From Anaerolineae bacterium (lineage in GTDB: Bacteria; Chloroflexota; Anaerolineae; Aggregatilineales; Phototrophicaceae): 49,110 bases of DNA. The position numbers and the translations under genes are program-made. Below are positions 39,374 through 47,990 of this stretch, piece by piece. The notes beneath the pieces were generated by a model. It saw only the letters and a list, made by a program, of their open reading frames with translations, had not been told where the DNA came from and searched no databases. The stretch is from NCBI GenBank assembly GCA_023382675.1, contig JAHDWN010000047.1, positions 1 through 49,110 on the forward strand, written 5' to 3'. How positions within the stretch are numbered: the stretch's first letter is position 1; the number at the start of each line of letters is the position of its first letter.

Positions 39374-41400
39374 TTAGCGGTCAGCCGGGCAGTACTGCTC
39401 GAATTCTCCAACGCAGATCTCTTCCCAGGTGCGGAAGCCATCGGCGATGACGGTTTCGGCAATGTTGTCCGCAGTCACCGAAACAGGCACCAGCAGCACC
39501 GACGGGATGTCATTCGTGCCGTTGTTGACCGCGCCGCTGACCAGGCCGCTGGTGTCCTCACCCTTGAGCAGGGCAATCGCGAGGGCGGCGGCGGCTTCGG
39601 CTTCAGCCTTGATCGCCTTGTAGACGGACATGCTCTGGCGGCCAGCGAGGATGTTCTGGATACCGCCGACGGTGGCATCCTGACCCGTGACCGGGATGAA
39701 GGGCAGACCCTGGTTCTGGAGGGCGGCGATGACCGCGCCTGCGAGGCCGTCATTGGCGGCGACGGCGGCGTCAATGCCACCGGCGGCGTCGGTCAGCATC
39801 TGCTCGAAGATGACCAATGCCTGCTGGTTATCCCAATCGGGCACGCTCTGGTCGGCAACTTCCGTCCACGCGCCGGACTCGAACAGCGGGTTGATGACGC
39901 TGTCGTAGCCGTTCTTGAACAGGGTGGCGTTGTTGTCGGTCGGTGAGCCGTTGAGGACGGCGACGCGCGGGTTTTCGATGCCCGCAGCTTCGACAGCGGC
40001 GACGATACCTTCACCCTGGAGGCGACCGACAGCTTCACCGTCGAACGAGACGTAGAAGTCAGCGCCAGGGCCTTCGATGGTCAGGCGGTCATAGTCGATG
40101 ATGGCGACGCCATTGGCACGCGCCAGTTCGATGATGGCTGCGCCCGAAGCGCTGTCGAGGTTGACCATGAGGAGGACGCGAGCGCCATTGGTGATCGCCT
40201 GTTCAGCCTGGGTCAACTGGACGCGGGCGTCGCCCTCGGCGTTGACGATGCTGTATTCGACACCGGCGGCTTCGAAGGCCTGGGCGAAGAAGCGGCGGTC
40301 GTCAGCTTCCCAACGCGCGGATGAAGCGCTGTCCGGGAGCAGGACGGCGATGCTGCCTTCGACCATCGTCTCGCCACCCATCGCGCGTTCTTCTGCGGGC
40401 GGGCAGTACTGTTCGAATTCACCAACGCAGATTTCTTCCCAGGTGCGGAAGCCATCGGCGATGACGGTTTCGGCAATGTTGTCCTTGGTCACGGACACGG
40501 GCACCAGCAGCACAGCCGGAATGTCGTTCGTGCCGTTGTTGACCGAACCGCTGACCAGGCTGCTCGTATCCTCACCCTTGACGAGGGCGATGGCGAGGGC
40601 GGCGGCGGCTTCGGCTTCAGCCTTGATTGCTTTGTAAACGGACATGCTCTGGCGGCCAGCGAGGATGTTCTGGATACCGCCGACGGTGGCATCCTGACCC
40701 GTGACCGGGATGAAGGGCAGACCCTGGTTCTGGAGGGCGGCGATGACCGCGCCTGCGAGGCCGTCATTGGCGGCGACGGCGGCGTCAATGCCACCGGCGG
40801 CGTCGGTCAGCATCTGCTCGAAGATGACCAATGCCTGCTGGTTATCCCAATCGGGCACGCTCTGGTCGGCAACTTCCGTCCACGCGCCGGACTCGAACAG
40901 CGGGTTGATGACGCTGTCGTAGCCGTTCTTGAACAGGGTGGCGTTGTTGTCGGTCGGTGAGCCGTTGAGGACGGCGACGCGCGGGTTTTCGATGCCCGCA
41001 GCTTCGACAGCGGCGACGATACCTTCACCCTGGAGGCGACCGACAGCTTCACCGTCGAACGAGACGTAGAAGTCAGCGCCAGGGCCTTCGATGGTCAGGC
41101 GGTCATAGTCGATGATGGCGACGCCATTGGCACGCGCCAGTTCGATGATGGCTGCGCCCGAAGCGCTGTCGAGGTTGACCATCAGCAGCACTTTCGCGCC
41201 GTTGGTGATCGCCTGTTCGGCCTGGGTCAGCTGCACACGGGCGTCGCCCTCGGCGTTGACGATGCTGTAGGTTACGCCAGCGGCTTCAAATGCCTGGGCG
41301 AAGAAGCGGCGGTCGTCGGCTTCCCAGCGTGCGGATGAAGCGCTGTCGGGGAGAAGTACGGCGATGTCTGCCGTGCCCTGGGCATGGGCGACCATACCAA
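39374..41400. repeat. 1,014-bp intragenic tandem duplication with 545-bp identical core
   Basis: The two domain-coding units are offset by 1,014 bp. By eye 39624-40168 and 40638-41182 are identical (545 bp), while both flanks carry scattered differences, several of them synonymous. Confidence 0.9.
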
Positions 41401-41458
41401 AGACAAGGCTGAGCAGTGCCAGGACTGGCACTATGAAGCGAGATAACTTCTTGGACAT
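39374..41458 (-). CDS. Sugar ABC substrate-binding protein with two tandem near-identical domains
   Basis: A 694-aa exported protein, twice the length of normal XylF/RbsB-type proteins (~330 aa). A signal peptide (~1-27, ending AHA-QG) has no lipobox. Two periplasmic-binding domains (Peripla_BP_4) follow, ~30-350 and ~368-690, exactly 338 residues apart. Each begins IAVLLPDSASSARWEADDRR and ends ICVEGEFEQYCP-like (CVGEFEQYC). Joining sequence is only about 15 residues (AEERAMGGETMVEG). At DNA level 39624-40168 equals 40638-41182. AAGGA precedes the ATG at 41458; the frame opens at 41494. It is the first gene of the importer operon. Confidence 0.93.
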   Translation of the reverse strand: MSKKLSRFIVPVLALLSLVFGMVAHAQGTADIAVLLPDSASSARWEADDRRFFAQAFEAAGVTYSIVNAEGDARVQLTQAEQAITNGAKVLLMVNLDSASGAAIIELARANGVAIIDYDRLTIEGPGADFYVSFDGEAVGRLQGEGIVAAVEAAGIENPRVAVLNGSPTDNNATLFKNGYDSVINPLFESGAWTEVADQSVPDWDNQQALVIFEQMLTDAAGGIDAAVAANDGLAGAVIAALQNQGLPFIPVTGQDATVGGIQNILAGRQSMSVYKAIKAEAEAAAALAIALVKGEDTSSLVSGSVNNGTNDIPAVLLVPVSVTKDNIAETVIADGFRTWEEICVGEFEQYCPPAEERAMGGETMVEGSIAVLLPDSASSARWEADDRRFFAQAFEAAGVEYSIVNAEGDARVQLTQAEQAITNGARVLLMVNLDSASGAAIIELARANGVAIIDYDRLTIEGPGADFYVSFDGEAVGRLQGEGIVAAVEAAGIENPRVAVLNGSPTDNNATLFKNGYDSVINPLFESGAWTEVADQSVPDWDNQQALVIFEQMLTDAAGGIDAAVAANDGLAGAVIAALQNQGLPFIPVTGQDATVGGIQNILAGRQSMSVYKAIKAEAEAAAALAIALLKGEDTSGLVSGAVNNGTNDIPSVLLVPVSVTADNIAETVIADGFRTWEEICVGEFEQYCPADR

Positions 41459-41771
41459 ATCGGAATCCTTAGAATTGCAGTTAAACAAAAGCAACAGCTT
41501 ACGTTGTTGCGTCCGAGGATGAACGCAACCGGATAGATTTTAGCCCATTCTCACGTTTGTGCAAGAAATTGCAGGCGAATCTTGGCAATCGTAGGCTGCG
41601 TAATGCCGCCGTAAACGCGTTATTCACACGATACAGTTATCCTCGGAGCGCCGGTTCATTTTAGTAATAGAACAGATGTGTTTATAATCGTTGGTGGCAC
41701 GATCCGGGATAGAGGGAGCGCTCCCAGTTACGACCTCGGTCCTGGTGTCGCTGGCTGCGGCAGTGGTCGGC
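41459..41771. other. Promoter region of the sugar ABC operon
   Basis: It contains the candidate promoter and operator listed separately; the part from 41570 to 41771 shows nothing recognisable. Confidence 0.5.
41506..41564 (-). promoter_or_regulatory. Candidate promoter and operator of the sugar ABC operon
   Basis: On the minus strand TTGCAC (41564-41559), 16-nt spacer, TAAAAT (41542-41537). Just downstream, GTTGCGT and ACGCAAC (41506-41512, 41523-41529) form a perfect 7-bp inverted repeat with a 10-bp centre, a plausible repressor site overlapping the transcript start. Confidence 0.45.
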
Positions 41772-43067
41772 TCAGGGGGTGCATGGCGTCAACATCATGA
41801 CATCGGTTTCGCGCCCGGAACCCGTCACGAGCAGGCGGTTTTCGACCGGCGACCAGCCGTGCATGAAGAAATTGCCCGCCAGCAGACTCAGTCCACCGTG
41901 GGCAATGTGTGTGATAGCGACGGATGGGCGCACGGCGTTTTGCTGTGGAGCAAAGATGTGTGCGGCCAGGTAATCGCCATCGTGCGACCAGTCGATCCGG
42001 GTGACGTAGCCGATGCCCTGAATGAACTCGTGAGAGACGCCGGACGGCACGTCGATCACGTAGACGCCGGCATAGGTGACAAATGCAAGCTGATCGCGGG
42101 TGGGCGACCAGGCGAGCTGCCTGAGGCTGTGGCGGATGGTCAGCAGCTCGCGGCCCGCTGCTTCATGGTGGTCGCTGATCATCACCCGCGTGACAATCTC
42201 GTTTGTGTCGGTGTCCTGATGCGATTCCGTCCAGGCCAGGCGGCCATCGGGCGACCACGCTATCAGCGGAATCCAACCGCCTTCAACCTGCATCAATTCT
42301 GCGCGGCGTCCGCTGCTGATGTCATAGGTGTCCAGGTGTATCGGGTTAGGGAAGCCAGCGTCAAGAAATGCGAGACGATTCCCGTCGGGCGACCAGCTCG
42401 TGGAGAAGCCAGGCCCTAAGCCATCGAGCGCCGCGCTTGTCTGGCCGGATTCCGTGTCGATGATGATCGCCGTCTGCTCGTGGGGGGTGATCAGGGCGCG
42501 CCGCCCATTCTGGCTGGCGACGACGCCAAAAAAGATACTGGCATAGCCTGGAAGCTGCCACAGAGTACGCGTCTCACCGCTGCCGAGAGCGTAGCGGTAG
42601 ACGCCGCGGTTGGTTGCATACAGAAGCGATTGGCTGTCGGGCGTCCACTGCATGTTACGGATGCTGAGGAACTCAGTCGTCACCGGCAGATGATTGCCGC
42701 TGGTCAGATCGACGATGATGGGTTGAACGGGCTGCCAGGCGTAGTTCACCTGGCGATGCCGAAAGACCAGGTAGCGACCATCGGGCGACCACAGCGGCGC
42801 GTAGTCGTCTTCGGGCGAGTTCGACACGTTGACCGGCTGCGTGTAGCGGGCAGATAGATCGTAGACGTAAACCTCCGGGTTGCCCTCGTCGTGGCCGACG
42901 AAGGCGATGCGGCTGCCATCCGGCGACCAGACCGGCCCCAGATCGTCCGCCGGTCGGGAAATCACTGTATCAACGAGCAGGCAAACCTCCGGCGCAGCGG
43001 CATCGGTGGACAGCGCCGGCAGCACGACAAAGAGGAGGGCGATCAGGCCTATCGCTCTGGCGTTCAT
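41772..43067 (-). CDS. Secreted TolB-like beta-propeller protein, paralog D (long form)
   Basis: A 431-aa exported protein with a signal peptide (~1-24, ending DAA-AP) and a row of propeller blades with repeated WSPDG (VWSPDGSRIAFVG, LWSPDGRYLVFR, SWSPDGNRLAFL, AWSPDGRLAWTE, AWSPTRDQLAFV, WSHDGDYLAA). About seven to eight blades are likely, more than in the 300-aa paralogs. It lacks their CLPGC four-Cys signature, having instead Cys near the N-terminus and Cys four residues from the end of the blades (LTPCTP), which could close the propeller by a disulfide. Function unknown; probably a surface or periplasmic scaffold. Confidence 0.82.
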   Translation of the reverse strand: MNARAIGLIALLFVVLPALSTDAAAPEVCLLVDTVISRPADDLGPVWSPDGSRIAFVGHDEGNPEVYVYDLSARYTQPVNVSNSPEDDYAPLWSPDGRYLVFRHRQVNYAWQPVQPIIVDLTSGNHLPVTTEFLSIRNMQWTPDSQSLLYATNRGVYRYALGSGETRTLWQLPGYASIFFGVVASQNGRRALITPHEQTAIIIDTESGQTSAALDGLGPGFSTSWSPDGNRLAFLDAGFPNPIHLDTYDISSGRRAELMQVEGGWIPLIAWSPDGRLAWTESHQDTDTNEIVTRVMISDHHEAAGRELLTIRHSLRQLAWSPTRDQLAFVTYAGVYVIDVPSGVSHEFIQGIGYVTRIDWSHDGDYLAAHIFAPQQNAVRPSVAITHIAHGGLSLLAGNFFMHGWSPVENRLLVTGSGRETDVMMLTPCTP

Positions 43068-43200
43068 CAGCAGCCCCTTTCGCTAGCGGTCTGCTTTCAT
43101 TATTTCGCCTGAGCGTGGGATGTACTTGACGCGCGCCTGATGCTCACCCTGCGTGATTGCCCGCGGTGCAGCTCATCACTTCACCCCCACCTTGAACCCA

Positions 43201-43231
43201 ACCGAGCACTGAACACCGAGTACCGAGTACT
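43201..43231. repeat. Low-complexity ACCGAGYACTGAACACCGAGTAC repeat
   Basis: ACCGAG/CCGAG units recur at roughly 7-bp spacing. A related complementary stretch (TGCTCAGTTCTCGGTACTCGG) is at about 13952-13972. Such heptad-like repeats are common intergenic filler in some Chloroflexota. Confidence 0.45.
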
Positions 43232-43341
43232 CTCTGCCATCACCTCCCAAATACGCGGCTGTTCGACCAGAAGTGACATTCGTCATCCGAAAACTCGGTT
43301 ACAATCGAGTCACTTCCCCGCCTGTGATGGAGGTAAGCCCC

Positions 43342-46300
43342 ATGCCTGAGTTGTCCGTCCGCTTCACGTCCGACGAAAAGCAGCCTGACTCGCCGATCCA
43401 GGTGTCCATCTTCCGCCCGGATGCTGGCGTGTCCACAAATCCTGTGCCCTTCACGCCGCCCCTCGACGACGCCGTGCTCAAGGAGATCCGCTGGTATCTT
43501 GAGGATTACTCCGGATGGCCGACCGAGGTGGATCGTCTGCGCGCGGACCGTATCGAACAGAAGCTGGAGGAATGGGGCAACGACCTGCGCACTGCGGCAA
43601 TCCAGGGTGAGGATGGCGCGCGCCTGTGGCAGCAGTTCGTCGATGATCCCGATCCCGACAAGCTGCTGACCATCGACGCGACCGATCCGCGCGCGCTGCG
43701 CCTGCCCTGGGAGCTGCTGGCGGACAAGAGCGGCCACATCTTCGCGCGCAGGATTGGCGTGCGGCGGCGGCTGCAAGAAGCAACCCGCCCGCTGGGAAAG
43801 GCCGTCGCGCTGCCCGTGCGCATCCTGATCGTCGTCGCGCGCCCGGACGACGCCGGGTTCATCTCGCCGCGTGCGGACTCGCAGGCGTTGCTGACGGCGC
43901 TGGCAGGGTTGGGCGACCGCGTTTTGACCGAGTTCCTCTACCCGCCGACGCTGGCCGCGCTCGATCAACGTCTGAATGACGAGACGAAACCGCCCGTCCA
44001 CGTCGTCCACTTCGACGGCCATGGCGTCTACGAGCCAAGTCAAGGTCTTGGCTTCCTGCTCTTCGAAACCGAAGATCACAAGAACGATTTTGTCGACGCC
44101 ACCCAGATCGGCAATCTGCTGCAGGGCACGGGCGTGCCGTTGATGGTGCTCAGCGCCTGCCAGACCTCCTCCCAGGAGAAAGTCAATCCCTACGACAGTG
44201 TGGCTGCCCGGCTGATTCGTGCGGGCGCGGGCAGCGTGCTGGCGATGAACTACTCGGTGATGGTCGCCGCGACGCGCATCTTCGTCGAAGCCTTCTACGG
44301 CGGGTTGGCCGCCGGGCTGAGCGTGGGTCGCGCGACCGACCGTGGCCGCCGCGCGCTGATGGCAACCAAACTGCGCCACACCTTCTATCGGCGCGACGAG
44401 AAAGGCAACGAGGTCAAATGGCCGTTCGAACTGCGTGATTGGTTCCTGCCCGCGCTCTACCAGCAGGCCGCCGATCCAGTCATCTTCGCCGAGAGCGACG
44501 GCGCGGTCGTGCCCCGGCGCGAGCCTGCCGCCTTCATCAACGCCCGGCTGCCGGGGGCGCTGCCGCCGGAGCCGCTGCATGGCTTCACCGGACGCGCGCG
44601 CGAGCTGCTCAAGCTGGAGCGCGAGCTGGCGGCGCGGGCGGTCGTCATTGTCCACGGCTTCGGCGGGCTGGGCAAGACGACGCTGGCGGCGGAGGCGGCG
44701 CGCTGGTTCTGGCGCACCGGGCGCTTCCCCGGCGGCGCGGCCTTCGTCTCGTTCGAGCACGGCGGCTCGCTCGACCAGTTGTGCTCGTGGGTCGGCCAGG
44801 CCGTCAGCGGCGACCCGAACTGGCAGATCGGCGACGGCGACAAAGTGACGCGCGTGACCGACCTGCTGGCGAGCAACCCGGCGCTCGTCATCCTCGACAA
44901 CTTCGAGTCGGTCATAGCTGGTAAGGCTAAGGAATCGGACAAACAACCTTCGCTTCCGGACAACCTGCCAATTATGCCACCAGAAGAACTAACAGCCGTC
45001 CTCGACGCCGTCTGGACGTGGGCGCAGGCCGGGCTGAAGGCGGGCATGAAGGGCAGCCGCGTGCTGATCACGACGCGCGACACGCACCTGAACGATCCGC
45101 GCTACGCCCCCGGCAAAAACTGCGCCCACCTGCCGCTCGGCGGGCTGGCTCCACAGGACGCGCTCGAACTGGCGGGCAACATCCTCGATAACCACGGCAT
45201 CGACCGCGAGCGCGTCTCGCGCGACGACCTCAAGGCGCTGATCGACCACCTGGGCGGGCACACGCTCTCGCTCTACCTGGTGCTGCCGCAGCTCAAGACT
45301 TACACGGCGCGCCAGATCATCGACGATTTCGAAAAGCTGCTGCCCGGCTTCACCATTGGCAAGGCCAGCGAACGCAACGAAAGCCTCCAGGTCTCGCTCG
45401 AATTCTCGCTGCGGCGGCTGGGCGAGGCCACACGGGCGGCGCTGCCGGCGCTGGCTGTCTTCCAGGGCGGCGCGCTAGAACAACTTGTTCTAAACATCAC
45501 CGAGATCGACCCCGACCTGTGGAAAAGTGCCCGCGCCGAACTCGAAGCGGCGGCGCTGGTCACATCCGAACCGATCCGAGGAACCGACGCCGAGTCCCTC
45601 CAGTTCCATCCGACGCTGCTGCCCGCCCTCGGCGATCAACTGCCCGACGAGCGGCGCGCAGAACTCGAGGCGCGCTACTGGCAGACGTATTACGAGTTTT
45701 CCGGCATCCTGTATCGCGATGACACACAGCATCCTCATCAAGTCCGCGCGATGGCACTGGTTGAGATGCCCAACCTGCGCCGGGCTTTCCACCTGGCGTT
45801 GGAAGCCGCGCTGCGCGGTGACACGGAAGCGCATACGCCGATCACGTTTGCTAACATTTTGGCGCACTTCCTTGGCAACATCTTTGGCCGCCGGCGCGAA
45901 TCAGAAGCGCTTCGGCGCGAGCTTGACCGCCTGCCGCAGACCGATGGCGCGCTCACCCAAGCCGATTTCCTGCGCCTGAGCGGCCAGGGCGAAGCGCTCA
46001 TGCAAAGTGGACGACTGGCCGAGGCCGAGCGAGTCTTTCGTGACCTGCTGGCGCGGCTTGAAGGGGATGCGAACTATGACACCACCTACGATCGCGGCCT
46101 CACACTTGCTCGACTGGGGCGATGCCTGAGCGGCCGGAATCGCCGGGACGAGGCACTCGGCTGCTTCCGCCAGGCTGAGAGCATCTTCCGCGACCTGGGC
46201 GCGAGCGACAAAAACGCCAAACAGATGCAGGCCGCCTGCCTGACCGAGATCGGCGACATACTGGCAGAAAGCGGGCGCTTTGAAGAGGCTCGGGCGGTCT

Positions 46301-47823
46301 ATGAAGCTGGTCTTCAAATTTCTCGTGAACTTGAAGACCACCGAAGTATAGGTGTCAAGCTTAGCCAGCTTGGCAGCATGGCGCTCAGACAAGATGATAT
46401 GAGAACCGCGCGGGAACGCTTTCAGGAAGCTTTGCGAACGTTTAGCGCATTGGGCGAACCCTCAGGCGAAGCCAACGCCTGGCATGGAGTCGGCATGGCA
46501 GCCGAGATCGCTGAGGATTGGGACGGGGCCGAGCGCTCGTACCGTGAAGCAGTCCGCATTTACGAGAGTATTGACGACAAGGGATCACTCTCAAGGTTAC
46601 TGCATCAGCTCGGCACCGTCGCCCAGACTGCGGGACGACCTGACGACAGCGAGCGCTGGTACTTGAAGGCGCAGAAGCTCAAGGACGCTGTCGCGCCGCA
46701 GGATGCCACCACCATCAATAACCTGGCGGCCCTCTATCTCGACCTGAATCGGCTGGCCGAGGCGCGCACCTATGCCGAACGTGCCACCACCATCATGACC
46801 GATCAGGATTTGTCCGTTCGGCCCTGGGTACCTTACAACATCCTGGCCAACATCTCCACACACGAAGGCAAGGACGTCGAGGCGCGCGACTGGCGGCGCA
46901 AGGCCAACGCCGCGCAGGATGCCTACGCTGGCACGCGCTATGAGCTTGCGCCGATCCTGGCGCAGTTCGCGGGCGTGATCAAGGCGGCAGCCGCAGCCTG
47001 CGCCGGAAACGCCGACGCCAGGGCGCAGGTCGAAGGGCGGTTCGAGGGCTTCGCCAAAGGCAATTGGCAGATCGCCGAGCCGATTCGCCGCATCTGGGCG
47101 GGCGAGCGCGACGCCGAGGCGCTGACTGAGGACATCGGCTACAACAGCCGCGCCATCGTCCTCGCCATCCTCCACCGCCTCGGCATCGCCGTGCCGCCGG
47201 TCATCACGGAGTCGCTGGCGATGGCGGAGAAGGTGCAAAGCCAGCAGCAGCGGGAGAAGCTGGCGCGCGTCCTCAATGGATTCGCCCGTGTAATCGATGC
47301 AGCGGCAGCGGCCACGCAAGGCAAGGACGAAGCGAAAACATTCGTCGAAAGCGAATTTGAGGCGATCAAAAAGGCAAGTTTCGTGATCGAGCCTGCCATC
47401 CGCCGCATTTGGGTAGGCGAGCGCGATCCGCAGGCGCTGACGCAGGGTATTGACGGCAACAGCGCGGCCATCGTCCTCGCTATCCTCCACCGCCTCGGCG
47501 TCGATGTGCCGCCGTTCATCCGCGAGCTTCTCGATGGCAGCGCGGGCGGGCAGTCGGGCGGCGAACAGGGGCAGGGCATCACCGTCGAGCAGTTGATCGA
47601 TGCGGTCGGCAGGGTGGCGGGGGGCAAAGCACCGCAGGGGTTGGGCCAGCAGTTGTTCGATATGACGCAGAAGCTGGCGGTTGATCCGCAAGCGCCGCCG
47701 GATCTGCGCGCGCTCGCCAACGTGCTGCACAGCGTGCTCGCGGGCAGCCGCACGCCGGATCTCGCCGGGCTGAGCGAGGATCTCAAGCGGCGGGTGCAGG
47801 CGATGCTCGACACGCTCACATAG
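43342..47823 (+). CDS. CHAT protease-NB-ARC-TPR STAND protein with duplicated C-terminal module
   Basis: A 1493-aa protein. The CHAT caspase-like domain (~60-370) has the catalytic pair His227 (FDGHGVYE) and Cys273 (LSACQTS). An NB-ARC NTPase follows (P-loop GFGGLGKTT at 439-447, Walker B LVILDNFE ~514-521, RNBS-B-like VLITTRD). TPR repeats occupy ~880-1170. The end contains two ~95-residue modules (~1203-1291 and ~1306-1401), each with a central IRRIWxGERD motif and AIVLAILHRLG. In known systems CHAT is a protease released by a STAND/TPR sensor, in antiphage defence or cell death. GGAGGT precedes the ATG at 43342; TACAAT (43300-43305) is a likely -10. A short AT-richer patch at about 44920-44995 interrupts the GC-rich codon use. 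Confidence 0.9.
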   Translation: MPELSVRFTSDEKQPDSPIQVSIFRPDAGVSTNPVPFTPPLDDAVLKEIRWYLEDYSGWPTEVDRLRADRIEQKLEEWGNDLRTAAIQGEDGARLWQQFVDDPDPDKLLTIDATDPRALRLPWELLADKSGHIFARRIGVRRRLQEATRPLGKAVALPVRILIVVARPDDAGFISPRADSQALLTALAGLGDRVLTEFLYPPTLAALDQRLNDETKPPVHVVHFDGHGVYEPSQGLGFLLFETEDHKNDFVDATQIGNLLQGTGVPLMVLSACQTSSQEKVNPYDSVAARLIRAGAGSVLAMNYSVMVAATRIFVEAFYGGLAAGLSVGRATDRGRRALMATKLRHTFYRRDEKGNEVKWPFELRDWFLPALYQQAADPVIFAESDGAVVPRREPAAFINARLPGALPPEPLHGFTGRARELLKLERELAARAVVIVHGFGGLGKTTLAAEAARWFWRTGRFPGGAAFVSFEHGGSLDQLCSWVGQAVSGDPNWQIGDGDKVTRVTDLLASNPALVILDNFESVIAGKAKESDKQPSLPDNLPIMPPEELTAVLDAVWTWAQAGLKAGMKGSRVLITTRDTHLNDPRYAPGKNCAHLPLGGLAPQDALELAGNILDNHGIDRERVSRDDLKALIDHLGGHTLSLYLVLPQLKTYTARQIIDDFEKLLPGFTIGKASERNESLQVSLEFSLRRLGEATRAALPALAVFQGGALEQLVLNITEIDPDLWKSARAELEAAALVTSEPIRGTDAESLQFHPTLLPALGDQLPDERRAELEARYWQTYYEFSGILYRDDTQHPHQVRAMALVEMPNLRRAFHLALEAALRGDTEAHTPITFANILAHFLGNIFGRRRESEALRRELDRLPQTDGALTQADFLRLSGQGEALMQSGRLAEAERVFRDLLARLEGDANYDTTYDRGLTLARLGRCLSGRNRRDEALGCFRQAESIFRDLGASDKNAKQMQAACLTEIGDILAESGRFEEARAVYEAGLQISRELEDHRSIGVKLSQLGSMALRQDDMRTARERFQEALRTFSALGEPSGEANAWHGVGMAAEIAEDWDGAERSYREAVRIYESIDDKGSLSRLLHQLGTVAQTAGRPDDSERWYLKAQKLKDAVAPQDATTINNLAALYLDLNRLAEARTYAERATTIMTDQDLSVRPWVPYNILANISTHEGKDVEARDWRRKANAAQDAYAGTRYELAPILAQFAGVIKAAAAACAGNADARAQVEGRFEGFAKGNWQIAEPIRRIWAGERDAEALTEDIGYNSRAIVLAILHRLGIAVPPVITESLAMAEKVQSQQQREKLARVLNGFARVIDAAAAATQGKDEAKTFVESEFEAIKKASFVIEPAIRRIWVGERDPQALTQGIDGNSAAIVLAILHRLGVDVPPFIRELLDGSAGGQSGGEQGQGITVEQLIDAVGRVAGGKAPQGLGQQLFDMTQKLAVDPQAPPDLRALANVLHSVLAGSRTPDLAGLSEDLKRRVQAMLDTLT

Positions 47824-47828
47824 GACAC

Positions 47829-47980
47829 CGCCCGACCGTCGTTAGGAACGCACGCGAAGCGTTACGGTCGGGCTGGTGGTCGGCAAGCCACCTGAAGGTG
47901 GCTGGTCAATGATATGCGCATTCTGGCAGCTTGCTTCCAGCAAGCTTTGCTGTGCCAGCCCGATGCTTCGAGCATCGGGC
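47829..47980. repeat. Modular multi-hairpin repeat, copy 4
   Basis: Head hairpin 47830-47873, then AGCCACC/GGTGGCT (47886-47903), AGCTTGCT/AGCAAGCT (47928-47946) and GCCCGATGCT/AGCATCGGGC (47958-47980), the last followed by ATCTGGCTTTTTT. It fills the gap between the convergent CHAT and malectin-like genes and may terminate the CHAT transcript. Confidence 0.8.
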
Positions 47981-47990
47981 ATCTGGCTTT

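Noticed and set aside
43240-44946. A 568-codon minus-strand open frame
   Set aside because: Antisense to the CHAT and NB-ARC domains; composition is typical of a codon-bias shadow.
46597-47730. A 377-codon minus-strand open frame
   Set aside because: Antisense to the TPR and C-terminal modules of the CHAT protein; Arg-rich with no domain.
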